Shown here piece after piece: positions 29,903 through 39,307 of a stretch of DNA of 42,313 nt. Source of the stretch: Salinisphaera japonica YTM-1. Its GTDB lineage: Bacteria > Pseudomonadota > Gammaproteobacteria > Nevskiales > Salinisphaeraceae. The stretch lies in contig NZ_AYKG01000027.1 in NCBI RefSeq assembly GCF_003788585.1, positions 1 through 42,313 on the forward strand. Direction: 5' to 3'. Each line of letters starts with the position of its first letter. Positions within the stretch are counted from its first letter, which is position 1. Under the pieces are notes generated by a model. It ran no database searches, had not been told where the DNA came from, and saw only the letters and a program-made list of their open reading frames with translations. A program made the position numbers and the translations under genes.

Positions 29903-30784
29903 CTAGGCATCCGCCTTGCGAGCACTCAGGCGCGCCCAGTCGTCCTCAATATCCGGCGCGTCGAAGATGAACGCCGGCTCGTAGGCGCTGCGCACGTCCT
30001 CGATCTGACGCGTCAAAAGTCCGGCCATCACCAGCGCGCCGCCCGGCAGGGTCAACTCGGTCAGCGTGGGGGCCAGCGATATCAAAGGCTTGGCCAGGAT
30101 ATTGGCCAGCACGATATCGAACGGCCCGCCGGTGATATCGCTCATGGCCGGCGTAATGATCCGGTCGGCCACGCCGTTGTGCGCTGCGTTTTCACGTGTG
30201 GCCTGCAGGGCCTGCTCATCGATATCTACCGCCACAACCTCGCGGGCGCCCAGCAGGACAGCCGCGATCGCCAGAATGCCCGAGCCACAGCCGTAGTCGA
30301 CCACGCGCCGACCAGCCAGATCAGCCTCGGCCAGCCAGCCGAGGCATAGCCGCGTGGTTGGGTGAGTACCGGTGCCAAACGCCAGGCCCGGGTCCAGGCG
30401 CATGACGATGGCATTGTCGCCTGCCTCGACCGGTGCGTTATGCGGGGCCACCCAAAGACGCTCACCGAAGCGGATCGGCGGATGCTCGGCCAGCCAGCGG
30501 CTGGCCCAGTCCTCGTTTTCCAAGGTCTGGGTATCCACGATCACGTCGTCGCCCAGCGCCTCGTGAAGGGCGGCGATGATCGGCTCGGCGAGCGTGCCCT
30601 GGGTGAACAGCCCCAACATGCGTGCCCGCTCGAAGGCCGGCGTGCTGTTGGGGCTCATCTCCACGGTGAGCTCGCTGCCCGCGTCCAGTTCGGTGATGGC
30701 CTCGGCCCCGAACTGTTCGAAAACCGCCTCGGCGATGGCCGTGCGATGCGTGGTTGCGGTGATTTGCAGCCAGGAGATACTCAT
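29903..30784 (-). CDS. prmA: Ribosomal protein L11 methyltransferase
   Basis: SAM-dependent methyltransferase that trimethylates ribosomal protein L11. The 293-residue protein (identical in length to E. coli PrmA) starts MSISWLQITATT and has the L11-binding N-domain, GLAFGTGTHPTTRLCLGWL, and the SAM-binding motif VVDYGCGSGILAIAA, followed by the NIL-type motif VLANILAKPL. ATG 30784 is preferred because it gives the standard start; the longer frame overlaps accC. It follows accC by 7 bp. Confidence 0.96.
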   Translation of the reverse strand: MSISWLQITATTHRTAIAEAVFEQFGAEAITELDAGSELTVEMSPNSTPAFERARMLGLFTQGTLAEPIIAALHEALGDDVIVDTQTLENEDWASRWLAEHPPIRFGERLWVAPHNAPVEAGDNAIVMRLDPGLAFGTGTHPTTRLCLGWLAEADLAGRRVVDYGCGSGILAIAAVLLGAREVVAVDIDEQALQATRENAAHNGVADRIITPAMSDITGGPFDIVLANILAKPLISLAPTLTELTLPGGALVMAGLLTRQIEDVRSAYEPAFIFDAPDIEDDWARLSARKADA

Positions 30785-30791
30785 CGACCGA

Positions 30792-32144
30792 TCAGCCGCC
30801 CAGGCGCTCGCGGATCTTCTTCTCCAGCCAATGGATCGAGGTCCCGCCCTTGGCAAAGTCGCGATCGTTGATGATCCATTGATGCAGTGCCAGATTCGTG
30901 TGGATGCCTTCGACGACCATCTCGGACAGCGCCATATCCATGCGCGCACGCGCGGCATCGCGCGTATCGCCGTGGGCCAGCAGCTTGCCGATCAGCGAGT
31001 CGTAGTGGGGCGGCACGGAATAGCCGGCATACATATGGCTGTCCATACGAATGCCCGGCCCGCCGGGGGCATGATACTGCTCGATCTTGCCCGGCGAGGG
31101 CGCGAACGTCTCTGCGTGTTCGGCGTTCACGCGGCATTCGATGGCATGCCCGCGCAGCACGATATCGTCCTGGGTATAGCGCAAGGGCTCGCCCGCGGCG
31201 ATACGCAGCTGTTCGGCGACGAGATCCACGCCCGTGACCATCTCGGTCACCGGGTGCTCGACCTGGATACGGGTGTTCATCTCGATGAAATGGAACTCGC
31301 CGTTTTCATACAGGAACTCGAACGTGCCCGCGCCGCGATAGCCGATACGCTTGCAGGCGGCCACACACAGCGCGCCGATCTCGTCGCGCTGTTCCTGCGT
31401 GATGCCCGGTGCCGGGGATTCCTCGACCACTTTCTGGTGCCGACGCTGGGGCGAGCAGTCGCGCTCGCCCAGATGAATCGCGTTGCCGTGTTCGTCGGCC
31501 AATACCTGAATCTCGATATGCCGGGGCAGCTCGAGATACTTCTCCATGTAGACCGATGAATTGCCGAAAAAGCTGGATGCTTCGCGGCGTGCCAGATCCA
31601 CGGCACCGGCCAGATCATCGGCCTCGTAAACAACGTGCATGCCCCGGCCGCCGCCGCCGCCGGAGGCCTTGATGATCACCGGATAGCCGATGCGATCGGC
31701 GATCTGGCGGTTTTCCACGTCGTCCGCGGTCAGCGGCTTGCCCGAGCCGGGCACACAGGGCACGCCGGCGGCCATCATTTCCTGGATGGCCGAGGTCTTG
31801 TCGCCCATCAAGCGGATCGTCTCCGCGCGCGGGCCAATGAAGATGAAGCCCGACTGCTCCACGCTCTCGGCGAAGTCCGCGTTCTCCGAGAGAAAGCCGT
31901 AGCCCGGATGGATAGCCGTGGCACCGGCCACTTCGGCGGTGGACATGAGCGAGGCCATGTTCAGATAGCTGGCGGTGGCGTTGGGCGGGCCGATACACAC
32001 GGCCTCTTCGGCCAGCAGCACATGCTTCTGGTCGCGATCGGCCGAGGAATAAGCCGCCACCACCGGGATATCCAGCTGGCGACAGGCGCGCAGGATACGC
32101 AGCGCGATTTCGCCGCGATTGGCGATCAGTACTTTTTCGAGCAT
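30792..32144 (-). CDS. accC: Acetyl-CoA carboxylase, biotin carboxylase subunit
   Basis: Carboxylates biotin on AccB using bicarbonate and ATP, the first half-reaction of malonyl-CoA formation. The 450-residue protein has the biotin carboxylase N-terminal [22 protein letters not shown], the ATP-grasp glycine-rich loop [49 protein letters not shown] and [14 protein letters not shown]. The start ATG 32144 shares one base with the accB stop (TAATG). Its stop is 7 bp from prmA. Confidence 0.97.
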   Translation of the reverse strand: MLEKVLIANRGEIALRILRACRQLDIPVVAAYSSADRDQKHVLLAEEAVCIGPPNATASYLNMASLMSTAEVAGATAIHPGYGFLSENADFAESVEQSGFIFIGPRAETIRLMGDKTSAIQEMMAAGVPCVPGSGKPLTADDVENRQIADRIGYPVIIKASGGGGGRGMHVVYEADDLAGAVDLARREASSFFGNSSVYMEKYLELPRHIEIQVLADEHGNAIHLGERDCSPQRRHQKVVEESPAPGITQEQRDEIGALCVAACKRIGYRGAGTFEFLYENGEFHFIEMNTRIQVEHPVTEMVTGVDLVAEQLRIAAGEPLRYTQDDIVLRGHAIECRVNAEHAETFAPSPGKIEQYHAPGGPGIRMDSHMYAGYSVPPHYDSLIGKLLAHGDTRDAARARMDMALSEMVVEGIHTNLALHQWIINDRDFAKGGTSIHWLEKKIRERLGG

Positions 32145-32623
32145 TACTTCACCACGAACAGCGGCTGGTCGTATTCGACCGGCTGGCCGTTCTCGACCAG
32201 GATCTTGACGATCTCGCCGGCGACTTCGGCCTCGATCTGGTTGAGCATCTTCATCGCTTCGATGATGCACAGCGTGTCGCTCGAACCCACGGTGTCGCCG
32301 ACTTCCACGAACGCCTTGGCCTCCGGTGCTGGGGCGCGATAAAAGGTGCCCACCATCGGCGAGCGCACCACGTGGCCGGACTCGGCCGGGTCTTCATCGC
32401 CAGCGCCCGCGCTACCGGCCTCGCTGCCACCGGCCGCGGTATCCGGCGCTGCCGGGGCCTGCTGCGGGGGCATCTGGTAATTCATCGGCGGCTGGGCCGG
32501 CTGGCTGCTGGCCGGCGGGTAGCGCCCGATACGAACCGATTCCTCGCCCTCGGTGATCTCGAGTTCGGCGATGCCCGAATCCTCGACCAGCTCGATCAAC
32601 TTCTTGAGTTTGCGGATATCCAT
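32144..32623 (-). CDS. accB: Acetyl-CoA carboxylase, biotin carboxyl carrier protein
   Basis: Carries carboxybiotin between AccC and the transcarboxylase AccAD. The 159-residue protein begins [23 protein letters not shown], has a Pro/Ala/Gln-rich linker (about 36-80), and a C-terminal biotinyl domain with EAMKMLNQ in which Lys125 is the biotinylation site. The ATG at 32623 is the family start; upstream in-frame sequence is not AccB-like. The upstream gene aroQ found in pseudomonads is absent; dsbD follows on the same strand after 362 bp. Confidence 0.97.
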   Translation of the reverse strand: MDIRKLKKLIELVEDSGIAELEITEGEESVRIGRYPPASSQPAQPPMNYQMPPQQAPAAPDTAAGGSEAGSAGAGDEDPAESGHVVRSPMVGTFYRAPAPEAKAFVEVGDTVGSSDTLCIIEAMKMLNQIEAEVAGEIVKILVENGQPVEYDQPLFVVK

Positions 32624-32985
32624 ATCGCGTGGCAGCTCCTGTGGCAGGCGGCTCGTTGGGCTAGTTGCTGGCAGATCGGCCGCCGCGTCAACGTGTTGCG
32701 GGCGCCCGTCTGACTCGTGGCGCCAAGTTTGCCCCAAGGGGTGGCCCTGCACAACAGCGCACGGCCGGCTTTCGCGACCGTTCGCCACCGTATTGCCGAT
32801 ATTTCGCCGATGATCGCCAGCAGACATCGGCCCGATCCGGGCCAGAAAACGTGCGATGGTGGCCGTGAGGGCCGTGTTTGTCCGCTATGAGAGAGCAGAA
32901 TCGGCGCAAAACGGACTCAGCAAGCACAGGCAGCCTTCAACGCGGATATTGCGGTTCTTTGTCAGACGATCGCGACACGTTGGCG
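32624..32985 (-). promoter_or_regulatory. accB upstream region (362 bp)
   Basis: The stretch between the dsbD stop and the accB start has no supported gene. It should contain the accBC promoter and leader. A CCCCAAGGGG palindrome (near 32733-32742) is the most visible element. No sigma factor motif could be assigned with confidence. Confidence 0.35.
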
Positions 32986-34851
32986 TTATTTGATCGCGGC
33001 CAGCCGCGCCACAAGCGCATCCTCGTCGAGCGTGCCGACCGATTTCAGATCGTCCCGGGCGCTCCCATCGCGGCTATAGAACAGCACCGTGGGCGGGCCG
33101 AAGACATCCAGCCGGGCCAGGAGCGCGCGTTGGTCTTTGGTATAAGCCGTGATGTCGAGTTCTATCGCGGCGACATCGTCCAATGCCGCGCGCACGCCAG
33201 GCACTTGAAACAGCCCGTTTTTCATCTGCACGCATTCCACGCACCAGTCGGCATAGACATCCACGAGCGCCGGCTGGCCGCGGTCCTTGGCGGCGGCCAG
33301 CGCGTTGGCGAGCCCGGTGGCGTCTGTCACCCGCTTGAACTGCGCTCGCGCCTGGCCGGTCGTCGATGCGCCGGTGCCGGCCAGCCCGGCCAGCGGCTGC
33401 GTGGGCCGGCCATCGCCAACGGCCCACCCCAGGCCGGCCAGGGCCGCATAGCCAAATAGCAGGCCGCAAACCAGACGTCGCACAACGGTGCCCGTGGTGC
33501 CATCGCTGGCACGCGTGGTCAGATAACAGCCATAGATCAGTGCCAGGCTGCCCCAGGCCGCAAGCGCGACCACCGGCGCGGCCAGGCGCAGCGCAAGCCA
33601 CAGCCCGACGGCGATCAGCATGACGCCAAAGAATACGCGCACGTCCTGCATCCAACGCCCGGCCCGCGGCAGCACGGTGGCGCCGAAGGCCGCCAGGCCG
33701 ATCAGCGGCAGGCCCATGCCCAGGCCAAGACAGAACAATGCCGCGCCGCCCAGAAGCAGATCCCCGCTGCTCGATATATAAAGCAGAGCGCCCGCCAATG
33801 GCGGGGCCAGACAGGGCCCGGCGATAAGCGCGGCGGCAAAGCCCAGAACGGCCGCGCCGGCCAGCCCGCGCTGGCCTTGCCCAAGCCGCGAGAGGGCGCC
33901 CTGCCAACGGCCCGGCATCTGGAAATCAAACCAGCCAAAGCTGGCCGTGCCCAGCAGAATGAACAGCCCGGCAAACGGCCACAGCACCCAGGGGCGCTGC
34001 AGCGCGGCCTGCAGGTTGGCGCCGAAATAGCCGGCTACGACGCCGAACACCGCGTAGGCCGCAGCCATTGCCAGGACGTAGGCCAGCGTGAGCGTCACCG
34101 CCCGGCCACGCGAGACGTCGCGGCTGCCGATCAGCCCGGCCACGATCGGAATCATTGGCAGAATACAGGGCGTAAGCGACAGCCCGAGCCCCAGCAAGGT
34201 AAACAGGGCCAGCGTGGTGAGCGCCGGGGCATTGGCCAGTCGGCCGGCCAGTGTGTCGACCGCGTTATCGGCGGGCGCCGTCGGGGCGATGTCGGGCCCA
34301 GACCGCCCGGTGGCCGACGCATCCTCGGGTGGCGGCAAGCCATCGGCGGCCGGCGGGCCGGGGTCGGCCGGTGCGGCCTCACCAGGCGCGGCGATTGGCA
34401 GCGTCCTTGTTTGCGGCGGGTAACACAGCCCGGCGTCTGCACAGCCCTGGTACTGCACCTCGATACGCCGCACGTCTTTACGGTCGCCGGCCACGGGCAG
34501 GCGAACCGTCACCGAGCGTCGATACGTCTCGACCGGGCCAAAATAGGCGTCCTCGTGCTTGCTGCCGGCCGGGATGATCGGCTCGCCCAGCTGTGTTTGG
34601 TCGGCGCCGGCGAGGGCAAAATCAAACGCGTGGCGATACAGATAATAGCCGTTGGCGATCTGCCAGCGGACCGCCACATGATCGCTGTCCACGCGCTCGG
34701 CGTGGGGCACGAACGCCTCATCGACCGGCAACAGATCCGGCTGCTGGGCCCATGCCATAACGGCCACGAGACAGAGCAGGGCCGTCAGCGCCAGGCGTGG
34801 CAGCCACCGCAGGCCGCGCTTGTTGTCAGCCGCGACCATGAGCCGGGCCAT
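32986..34851 (-). CDS. dsbD: Thiol:disulfide interchange protein DsbD
   Basis: Inner-membrane protein that moves electrons from cytosolic thioredoxin to periplasmic thiols (DsbC and others). From ATG 34851 the protein is 621 aa: a signal peptide (through VAVMAWAQQ), an alpha domain with CADAGLCYPP (the redox pair), an eight-span membrane domain with cysteines in LTPCILPMIPIV and GPCLAPPLAG, and a C-terminal thioredoxin domain with YADWCVECVQMK (Cys537/Cys540). A longer start at 34935 would add a Cys/Lys-rich sequence and is less likely. It is divergent from the peroxiredoxin gene. Confidence 0.95.
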   Translation of the reverse strand: MARLMVAADNKRGLRWLPRLALTALLCLVAVMAWAQQPDLLPVDEAFVPHAERVDSDHVAVRWQIANGYYLYRHAFDFALAGADQTQLGEPIIPAGSKHEDAYFGPVETYRRSVTVRLPVAGDRKDVRRIEVQYQGCADAGLCYPPQTRTLPIAAPGEAAPADPGPPAADGLPPPEDASATGRSGPDIAPTAPADNAVDTLAGRLANAPALTTLALFTLLGLGLSLTPCILPMIPIVAGLIGSRDVSRGRAVTLTLAYVLAMAAAYAVFGVVAGYFGANLQAALQRPWVLWPFAGLFILLGTASFGWFDFQMPGRWQGALSRLGQGQRGLAGAAVLGFAAALIAGPCLAPPLAGALLYISSSGDLLLGGAALFCLGLGMGLPLIGLAAFGATVLPRAGRWMQDVRVFFGVMLIAVGLWLALRLAAPVVALAAWGSLALIYGCYLTTRASDGTTGTVVRRLVCGLLFGYAALAGLGWAVGDGRPTQPLAGLAGTGASTTGQARAQFKRVTDATGLANALAAAKDRGQPALVDVYADWCVECVQMKNGLFQVPGVRAALDDVAAIELDITAYTKDQRALLARLDVFGPPTVLFYSRDGSARDDLKSVGTLDEDALVARLAAIK

Positions 34852-35000
34852 TGCGTGTTGCGTGCCGTGATACGGCGGGTGAAGAGCGGGCCTTGCGCAT
34901 GATCGAGCCTTGAACGATGCGAACGAGCAGACCATATAAGAAAACGATCAGATAAAAGACACGTTCGGTCCGATACCGGGCCGGCCGGCCGCTCAACACG

Positions 35001-35009
35001 GTTGTTATA
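35001..35009 (+). promoter_or_regulatory. Candidate extended -10 promoter for the peroxiredoxin gene
   Basis: TGTTATACT fits an extended -10 element (TGnTATACT). No good -35 box is visible at the expected distance. The start codon is 32 bp downstream and is preceded by AAGGAG (35028-35033), a strong ribosome-binding site. Experimentally untested. Confidence 0.45.
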
Positions 35010-35040
35010 CTCGGCCGCATCAAGGACAAGGAGATCAGCT

Positions 35041-35673
35041 ATGGGTTTGAAACTGGGCGATACCGCGCCGAACTTCACCGCGGACACCACGGAAGGCAAC
35101 ATCGATTTTCATGAATGGCTCGGCGACGGCTGGGGCGTTCTGATGAGCCACCCGGCCGATTTCACGCCGGTGTGCACTACGGAAATCGGGGCCACCGCGC
35201 GCTTGAAGGACGAGTTCGACAAGCGCGGCGCCAAGGCCATCGTCGTCTCCGTGGACTCGGTCGAAGACCACAAGAAATGGGCCAAGGATATCGAGGCCAC
35301 CCAGGGCGTGGGCCTGAACCTGCCGCTGGTTGGCGATACCGATCGCACGGTCTCCGAGCTTTACGACATGATCCACCCCAACCAGGGTGATACGTCGACG
35401 GTGCGCAGCGTGTTTGTGATCGATCCGAACAAGAAGATCCGCATGACGCTCACCTACCCGAAGAGCGCGGGCCGTAACTTCAACGAAATCCTGCGTGTCA
35501 TCGACTCGCTGCAGCTGACCGACAACCACAAGGTCACCACGCCCGCCGATTGGCAGGCCGGCGACGACGTCATCATCAGCCCCGCGCTGTCCGACGACGA
35601 CGCCAAGGACCTGTTCCCCGAAGGCTGGAACGAGCTGACTCCGTACCTGCGGATGGTCAAGCAGCCCAAGTAA
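35041..35673 (+). CDS. 1-Cys peroxiredoxin (Prx6 type)
   Basis: Reduces hydrogen peroxide and organic hydroperoxides in the cytosol. The 210-residue protein has the peroxiredoxin motif HPADFTPVCTTEIGA with peroxidatic Cys45, and the Prx6-type long C-terminal region (KVTTPADWQAGDDVIISPALSDDDAKDLFPEGWNELTPYLRMVKQPK). No second conserved Cys is visible, so it is a 1-Cys type. ATG 35041 follows AAGGAG. The gene is divergent from dsbD and ends in a strong terminator. Confidence 0.93.
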   Translation: MGLKLGDTAPNFTADTTEGNIDFHEWLGDGWGVLMSHPADFTPVCTTEIGATARLKDEFDKRGAKAIVVSVDSVEDHKKWAKDIEATQGVGLNLPLVGDTDRTVSELYDMIHPNQGDTSTVRSVFVIDPNKKIRMTLTYPKSAGRNFNEILRVIDSLQLTDNHKVTTPADWQAGDDVIISPALSDDDAKDLFPEGWNELTPYLRMVKQPK

Positions 35674-35696
35674 GCCCGCGCGGCTAAACGGTATGG

Positions 35697-35727
35697 AGCG
35701 GCGTTCTTCGGAGCGCCGCTTTTTTTT
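35697..35727 (+). terminator. Terminator after the peroxiredoxin gene
   Basis: AGCGGCGTTC (35697-35706) pairs with GAGCGCCGCT (35711-35720) around a TTCG tetraloop, followed by seven T. Confidence 0.92.
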
Positions 35728-35865
35728 GTCTTATCGATGTTGATTGATGATCGAAACGTTGGTGAAGACGCCCAAACCCGGCGTCGGGTGATCCGCGGGA
35801 TTCGATTCAGCATCGTACGGTTGTCATGGTATTGTGACGTACAAGGCGTTCAAAAGAATGACACC

Positions 35866-36231
35866 GTGCAACAACAAAGCGACGCGTTTTTCCGATTGGT
35901 AGGCGACGGTGCGATAAGCGCCAAGTCGTTGGCCGAACAGCTACGTGTCAACAAGACCCAGCTGGCCGATGCCTTGGGCGTCGGTGCCGAATCCCTGCGG
36001 CGACAGAATCGTGAACGCGCAGCGCGCGTGCAGACCCGTATGCGCGACATGATCGAGATCATCAACCGCGTACAGCCGTGGGCCGGCACGGTCAATCAGG
36101 CGTTTGCGTGGTATCGCTCGCAGGGCCTGCCCTCATTCGGCGGCATGACGGCCGAAGAATTGGTCAAAGATGGACGTGCGGACGCAGTCAAACAGTATCT
36201 TGCACGCATCAATATTGGCGGCTTTGCGTGA
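35866..36231 (+). CDS. Xre/MbcA/ParS-type antitoxin (RES-associated)
   Basis: Antitoxin of a RES/Xre type II toxin-antitoxin system; expected to bind and neutralise the RES toxin and to repress the operon. From GTG 35866 the protein is 121 aa: an N-terminal helical DNA-binding region (AISAKSLAEQLRVNKTQLADALGVGAESLRRQ), a linker, and the C-terminal ParS/MbcA toxin-binding domain with IIEIINRVQPWAGTVNQAFAWYRSQGLPSFGGMTAEELVKDGRADAVKQYLARINIGGFA-type residues (read as MIEIINRV onward). An in-frame ATG at 35737 would add 43 residues that do not look like the family. The stop overlaps the toxin start (GTGA). No clear SD precedes either start. Confidence 0.85.
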   Translation: MQQQSDAFFRLVGDGAISAKSLAEQLRVNKTQLADALGVGAESLRRQNRERAARVQTRMRDMIEIINRVQPWAGTVNQAFAWYRSQGLPSFGGMTAEELVKDGRADAVKQYLARINIGGFA

Positions 36232-36758
36232 ACCTGCGAGGGTTCCAAGGTACGGCCTATCGTGCCCATGATCCGCGTTGGGCATTCGCCCCGGGTTCCG
36301 GTGCGGGGGCGGCGCGATACGGCGGGCGTTTCAATCCGCCAGGGCAGCCCGCTTTATATGTCAGTTGCAGCACCATTGGCGCCGTAACAGAAGCCCAACA
36401 GGGCATGTCGGCCAACAAACTTCAACCGCTTACGCTCGTCAGCTACGACGTGAATCACGAATCGATTCAGGATCTATCCACGCCGGACGCCCGGGGTGCC
36501 GCCGGTATTTCATTAGCCGAGCTGGACTGCCCGTGGGAGCTTCTGCTTCTTGAACACAAAGTGCCGCCCAGCCATGCGCTCGCCGCACGGCTGATCGCCG
36601 ACGGCGTTGGCGGCATTCTCGTGCCGTCGTTTGCGCCGGGGGCTGCGGCCCACACGACAAATATCGTGTTCTGGCGATGGACGGATCGGCCGCCACATCA
36701 AGTCCGCGTCATCGACGATCAAAACCGTTTGGCGATTGGCGCTCGCATCTCTGGATAA
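36228..36758 (+). CDS. RES-domain toxin
   Basis: Toxin of a RES/Xre pair. RES toxins studied so far act on NAD+ (NAD+ phosphorylase or glycohydrolase) or ADP-ribosylate target enzymes. The 176-residue protein has the RES features: YRAHDPRWAF (Arg), GGRFNPPGQPALYVS, a downstream Glu in AVTEAQQ and a Ser in ILVPSFAPGAA. The start is GTG 36228, overlapping the antitoxin stop by 4 bp. No other gene in the locus suggests a defence island; it lies between the peroxiredoxin gene and ilvD. Confidence 0.85.
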   Translation: MNLRGFQGTAYRAHDPRWAFAPGSGAGAARYGGRFNPPGQPALYVSCSTIGAVTEAQQGMSANKLQPLTLVSYDVNHESIQDLSTPDARGAAGISLAELDCPWELLLLEHKVPPSHALAARLIADGVGGILVPSFAPGAAAHTTNIVFWRWTDRPPHQVRVIDDQNRLAIGARISG

Positions 36759-37003
36759 GCCAACACCGCCAGAATCCCTCGGGAGCATCCAGGCTCGCGC
36801 GCCGCGCTATCGATTGGCAACGTCTCAACTTGATTAAAGCGGGCTACGTTGTCCGCGAGCAAAATGCTTGCACATATTCGCGCGCGTTAGCGTTTATTCG
36901 CGGACTGGTAATGAACGCTCAATCAATCTATCGCGAAGGCTTTTGTATGCCACAACAAGCAGCGGCATAATACCGCGCTAATTTGCTGCCAGCCGGAGCT
37001 GTC
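36759..37003 (+). promoter_or_regulatory. Upstream region of ilvD
   Basis: These 245 bp hold no supported gene. A short open frame (ending at 36970) has no recognisable domain and could be decayed coding sequence. The region must contain the ilvD promoter; no clear -35/-10 pair was found. GGAG lies 6-7 bp before ATG 37004. Confidence 0.35.
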
Positions 37004-38713
37004 ATGGCCGCCGACGAGAATTCCAACACGCCCAAGCCGCGCCGTAGCCAAGTCGTCACTCAGGGCACCTCGCGCGCGCCCAACCGCGCCATGCTGCGGG
37101 CCATGGGTTATACCGACGTCGATTTCGACAAGCCCATCGTCGGCATCGCCAACGGCTACTCCACCATCACGCCTTGCAACATGGGCCTGAACAAGTTGGC
37201 CGGCCAGGCCGAGCGCGCGCTGGAAGACGGCGGGGCCAAGTCGCAGGTCTTTGGCACCGTGACCGTCTCCGACGGCATCTCCATGGGCACGCCGGGCATG
37301 AAATACTCGCTCGTCTCGCGCGAGGTCATCGCCGACTCGGTCGAGGTGGCCGTGCAGGGTGAGTCCATGGACGGCGTCATGGCCATCGGCGGCTGCGACA
37401 AGAACATGCCGGGGGCGATGATCGGCATCGCCCGCATGAACGTGCCGGCCATCTTCGTCTACGGCGGCACCATCAAACCCGGCCATCTCGACGGCGAGGA
37501 TCTGAACCTCGTCTCGGCCTTCGAGGCCGTGGGCCAATACGCCGCCGGCCAGATCGACGAACAGCGCCTGCACGCGGTCGAGTGCAACGCCTGCCCGGGC
37601 GCGGGCTCCTGTGGCGGCATGTATACCGCCAACTCCATGTCCTCGGCCTTCGAGGCCATGGGCATGAGCCTGCCGTACTCCTCCACCATGGCCGCCGAGG
37701 ACGACGAGAAAGGCGAGAGTGCCGCCGAATCCGCCCGCGTGCTGATTCAGGCCATCGAAAAAGACATCCGCCCGCGCGACCTGCTCACCAAAAAAGCGTT
37801 TGAAAACGCCATCACGCTCATGATGGCCGTCGGCGGCTCCACCAACGCCGTGCTGCATCTGCTGGGCATCGCCCAGGCCGCCGAAGTGGATCTCAGCCTG
37901 GATGATTTCGAGCGTATCCGCGCCAAGGTGCCGGTCTTCTGTGACCTGAAACCCTCCGGTCGTTTCGTCGTCACCCAGCTCCACGGCGCCGGCGGTATCC
38001 CGCAGGTCATGAAAATGCTCTTGAACGCCGGCCTGCTACACGGCGACACGCTCACCATCACCGGCCAAACACTGGCCGAAACCCTGGTCGACGTGCCCGA
38101 CCAGCCGCCGACTTATCAGAAAGTCATTCTTCCGATGGAAGAAGCGCTTTATAAATCCGGCCACCTGGCCATCCTCAAGGGCAACCTGGCCGAAGAGGGC
38201 GCCGTCGCCAAGATCACCGGCCTGAAGAATCCCTCCATCACCGGCCCGGCTCGTGTCTTCGATTCCGAAGAAGAAGCCATGGCCGCGATTCTCGACGAAT
38301 CCATCGTCGCCGGCGATATCGTCGTCATCCGCTACGAAGGCCCCAAAGGCGGCCCCGGCATGCGAGAAATGCTCTCGCCCACCTCCGCGCTGATCGGCCG
38401 CGGCCTCGGCGAAAAAGTCGGCCTCATCACCGACGGGCGCTTCTCTGGCGGCACCTACGGCATGGTCGTCGGCCACGTCGCCCCCGAAGCCGCCGTCGGC
38501 GGTGGCATCGCCCTCGTCGAGCCCGGCGACACCATCACCATCGATGCGCATGAGCGCAAACTACACCTGCACGTCGAAGATGACGAATTCGCACGTCGAA
38601 AAGCAGCATGGGAAGCCCGCCCGCCGCGGGCGACGCGTGGTGTGCTGGCCAAGTACGCTCGGTTGGTTGGGAGTGCCGCCTATGGTGCGGTGACGGACCA
38701 GCCGGATATCTGA
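37004..38713 (+). CDS. ilvD: Dihydroxy-acid dehydratase
   Basis: Converts dihydroxy acids to 2-keto acids in valine, leucine and isoleucine synthesis; an iron-sulfur enzyme. The 569-residue protein has [48 protein letters not shown] (Fe-S cysteines in C(x)nC), [11 protein letters not shown] and [13 protein letters not shown] 37004 follows GGAG. The gene is complete and ends in a strong terminator. It is the last core gene before the cassette array, and its 3' end shows no sign of a truncating insertion. Confidence 0.97.
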   Translation: MAADENSNTPKPRRSQVVTQGTSRAPNRAMLRAMGYTDVDFDKPIVGIANGYSTITPCNMGLNKLAGQAERALEDGGAKSQVFGTVTVSDGISMGTPGMKYSLVSREVIADSVEVAVQGESMDGVMAIGGCDKNMPGAMIGIARMNVPAIFVYGGTIKPGHLDGEDLNLVSAFEAVGQYAAGQIDEQRLHAVECNACPGAGSCGGMYTANSMSSAFEAMGMSLPYSSTMAAEDDEKGESAAESARVLIQAIEKDIRPRDLLTKKAFENAITLMMAVGGSTNAVLHLLGIAQAAEVDLSLDDFERIRAKVPVFCDLKPSGRFVVTQLHGAGGIPQVMKMLLNAGLLHGDTLTITGQTLAETLVDVPDQPPTYQKVILPMEEALYKSGHLAILKGNLAEEGAVAKITGLKNPSITGPARVFDSEEEAMAAILDESIVAGDIVVIRYEGPKGGPGMREMLSPTSALIGRGLGEKVGLITDGRFSGGTYGMVVGHVAPEAAVGGGIALVEPGDTITIDAHERKLHLHVEDDEFARRKAAWEARPPRATRGVLAKYARLVGSAAYGAVTDQPDI

Positions 38714-38741
38714 TCGCTTGGCTTCCGCAGAAGCTCCAAGG

Positions 38742-38765
38742 AACCCGCCAAAAGGCGGGTTTTTT
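38742..38765 (+). terminator. Terminator after ilvD
   Basis: AACCCGCC (38742-38749), loop AAAA, GGCGGGTT (38754-38761), then further T to 38765. It is immediately followed by the first GTTAGAA (38772) of the cassette region. Confidence 0.9.
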
Positions 38766-38847
38766 GTTTGCGTTAGAAGTGCGATATTCGAAAGGAAGGT
38801 CGTCGCGTATTTCGGCGATGTAGGTAATTCGTGACGCATTCGTGTCT

Positions 38848-38931
38848 ACCTAACGCTCTGTGAATAAGCGACGCCTTGATTAAGAATGGCTTTACGGCGG
38901 CGCTATATCGACAATAAATTGCGTGTTAGGA
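38848..38931 (+). other. Degenerate attC-like site beside ilvD
   Basis: R''-like ACCTAAC (38848-38854) pairs with R'-like GTTAGGA (38925-38931) except at the outer base, and an inner pair AGCGACGCC / GGCGGCGCT lies at the expected place. With GTTAGAA at 38772 it would delimit a ~153-bp cassette holding nothing but the attC. A 23-bp spacer then leads to the first full cassette at GTTGTAC (38954). Confidence 0.5.
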
Positions 38932-38954
38932 CTCAGAATGTCGTCGAGTTGGCG

Positions 38955-39301
38955 TTGTACGGCGGTCGGTTGGTATAGCGGTTGGGCGGCGGAGTCGGGT
39001 AGCGAATTCGAGCACGTAGCTGGGCTTTGGCCCCTTTGTTCGATATTCGGCAAATCGACGCACCTCTGTCGGCTTCGCCAAGCTCGGCGTCTTCCCGTCA
39101 GCGGGCATCCGCGGTAAGTTCGGGTTTGGGAATTCTTTCTTTCAGCGTGTCGGGCTCCGTGGTCCGCAGGCCAGCTCGGGGGATCATCAACCGATGCGGT
39201 TCACGCACAACGAATCGCTGCAGCCGACCGCCCAAAGCGCTGGCGCGCTTCGGGTTCCCTCCGCGGCCTTCGGCCGCTCCGGCGGCGGCTGAGCTTCGGC
39301 G
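38955..39301 (+). mobile_element. ORF-less repeat cassette, copy A (347 bp)
   Basis: Starts TTGTACGGCGGTCGGTTGG and ends with a 103-bp attC. No ORF with a good start, ribosome-binding site and domain was found; open frames on either strand (for example 38926-39108 minus, 39027-39464 plus) run into attC sequence or across cassette borders. A small hairpin GGGC-TTTG-GCCC followed by a T-rich stretch lies at 39022-39040. Confidence 0.75.
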
Positions 39302-39307
39302 TTGTAC
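39205..39307 (+). other. attC site of cassette A (103 bp)
   Basis: R'' is GCACAAC (39205-39211) and R' is GTTGTAC (39301-39307). Inner boxes GCTGCAGCCGACCGCC and GGCGGCGGCTGAGC are the L'' and L' arms, with the apex carrying a GCGGCC-TTC-GGCCGC hairpin. This fits the long attC type. Confidence 0.85.

Noticed and set aside
36677-36970. Open frame between the RES toxin and ilvD
   Set aside because: Starts within the toxin gene in another frame; the peptide has no recognised domain, so at most a decayed fragment.
38714-38954. Search for an integrase (intI) remnant between ilvD and the first cassette
   Set aside because: The gap is too short for intI and no tyrosine-recombinase motif is visible in any frame.
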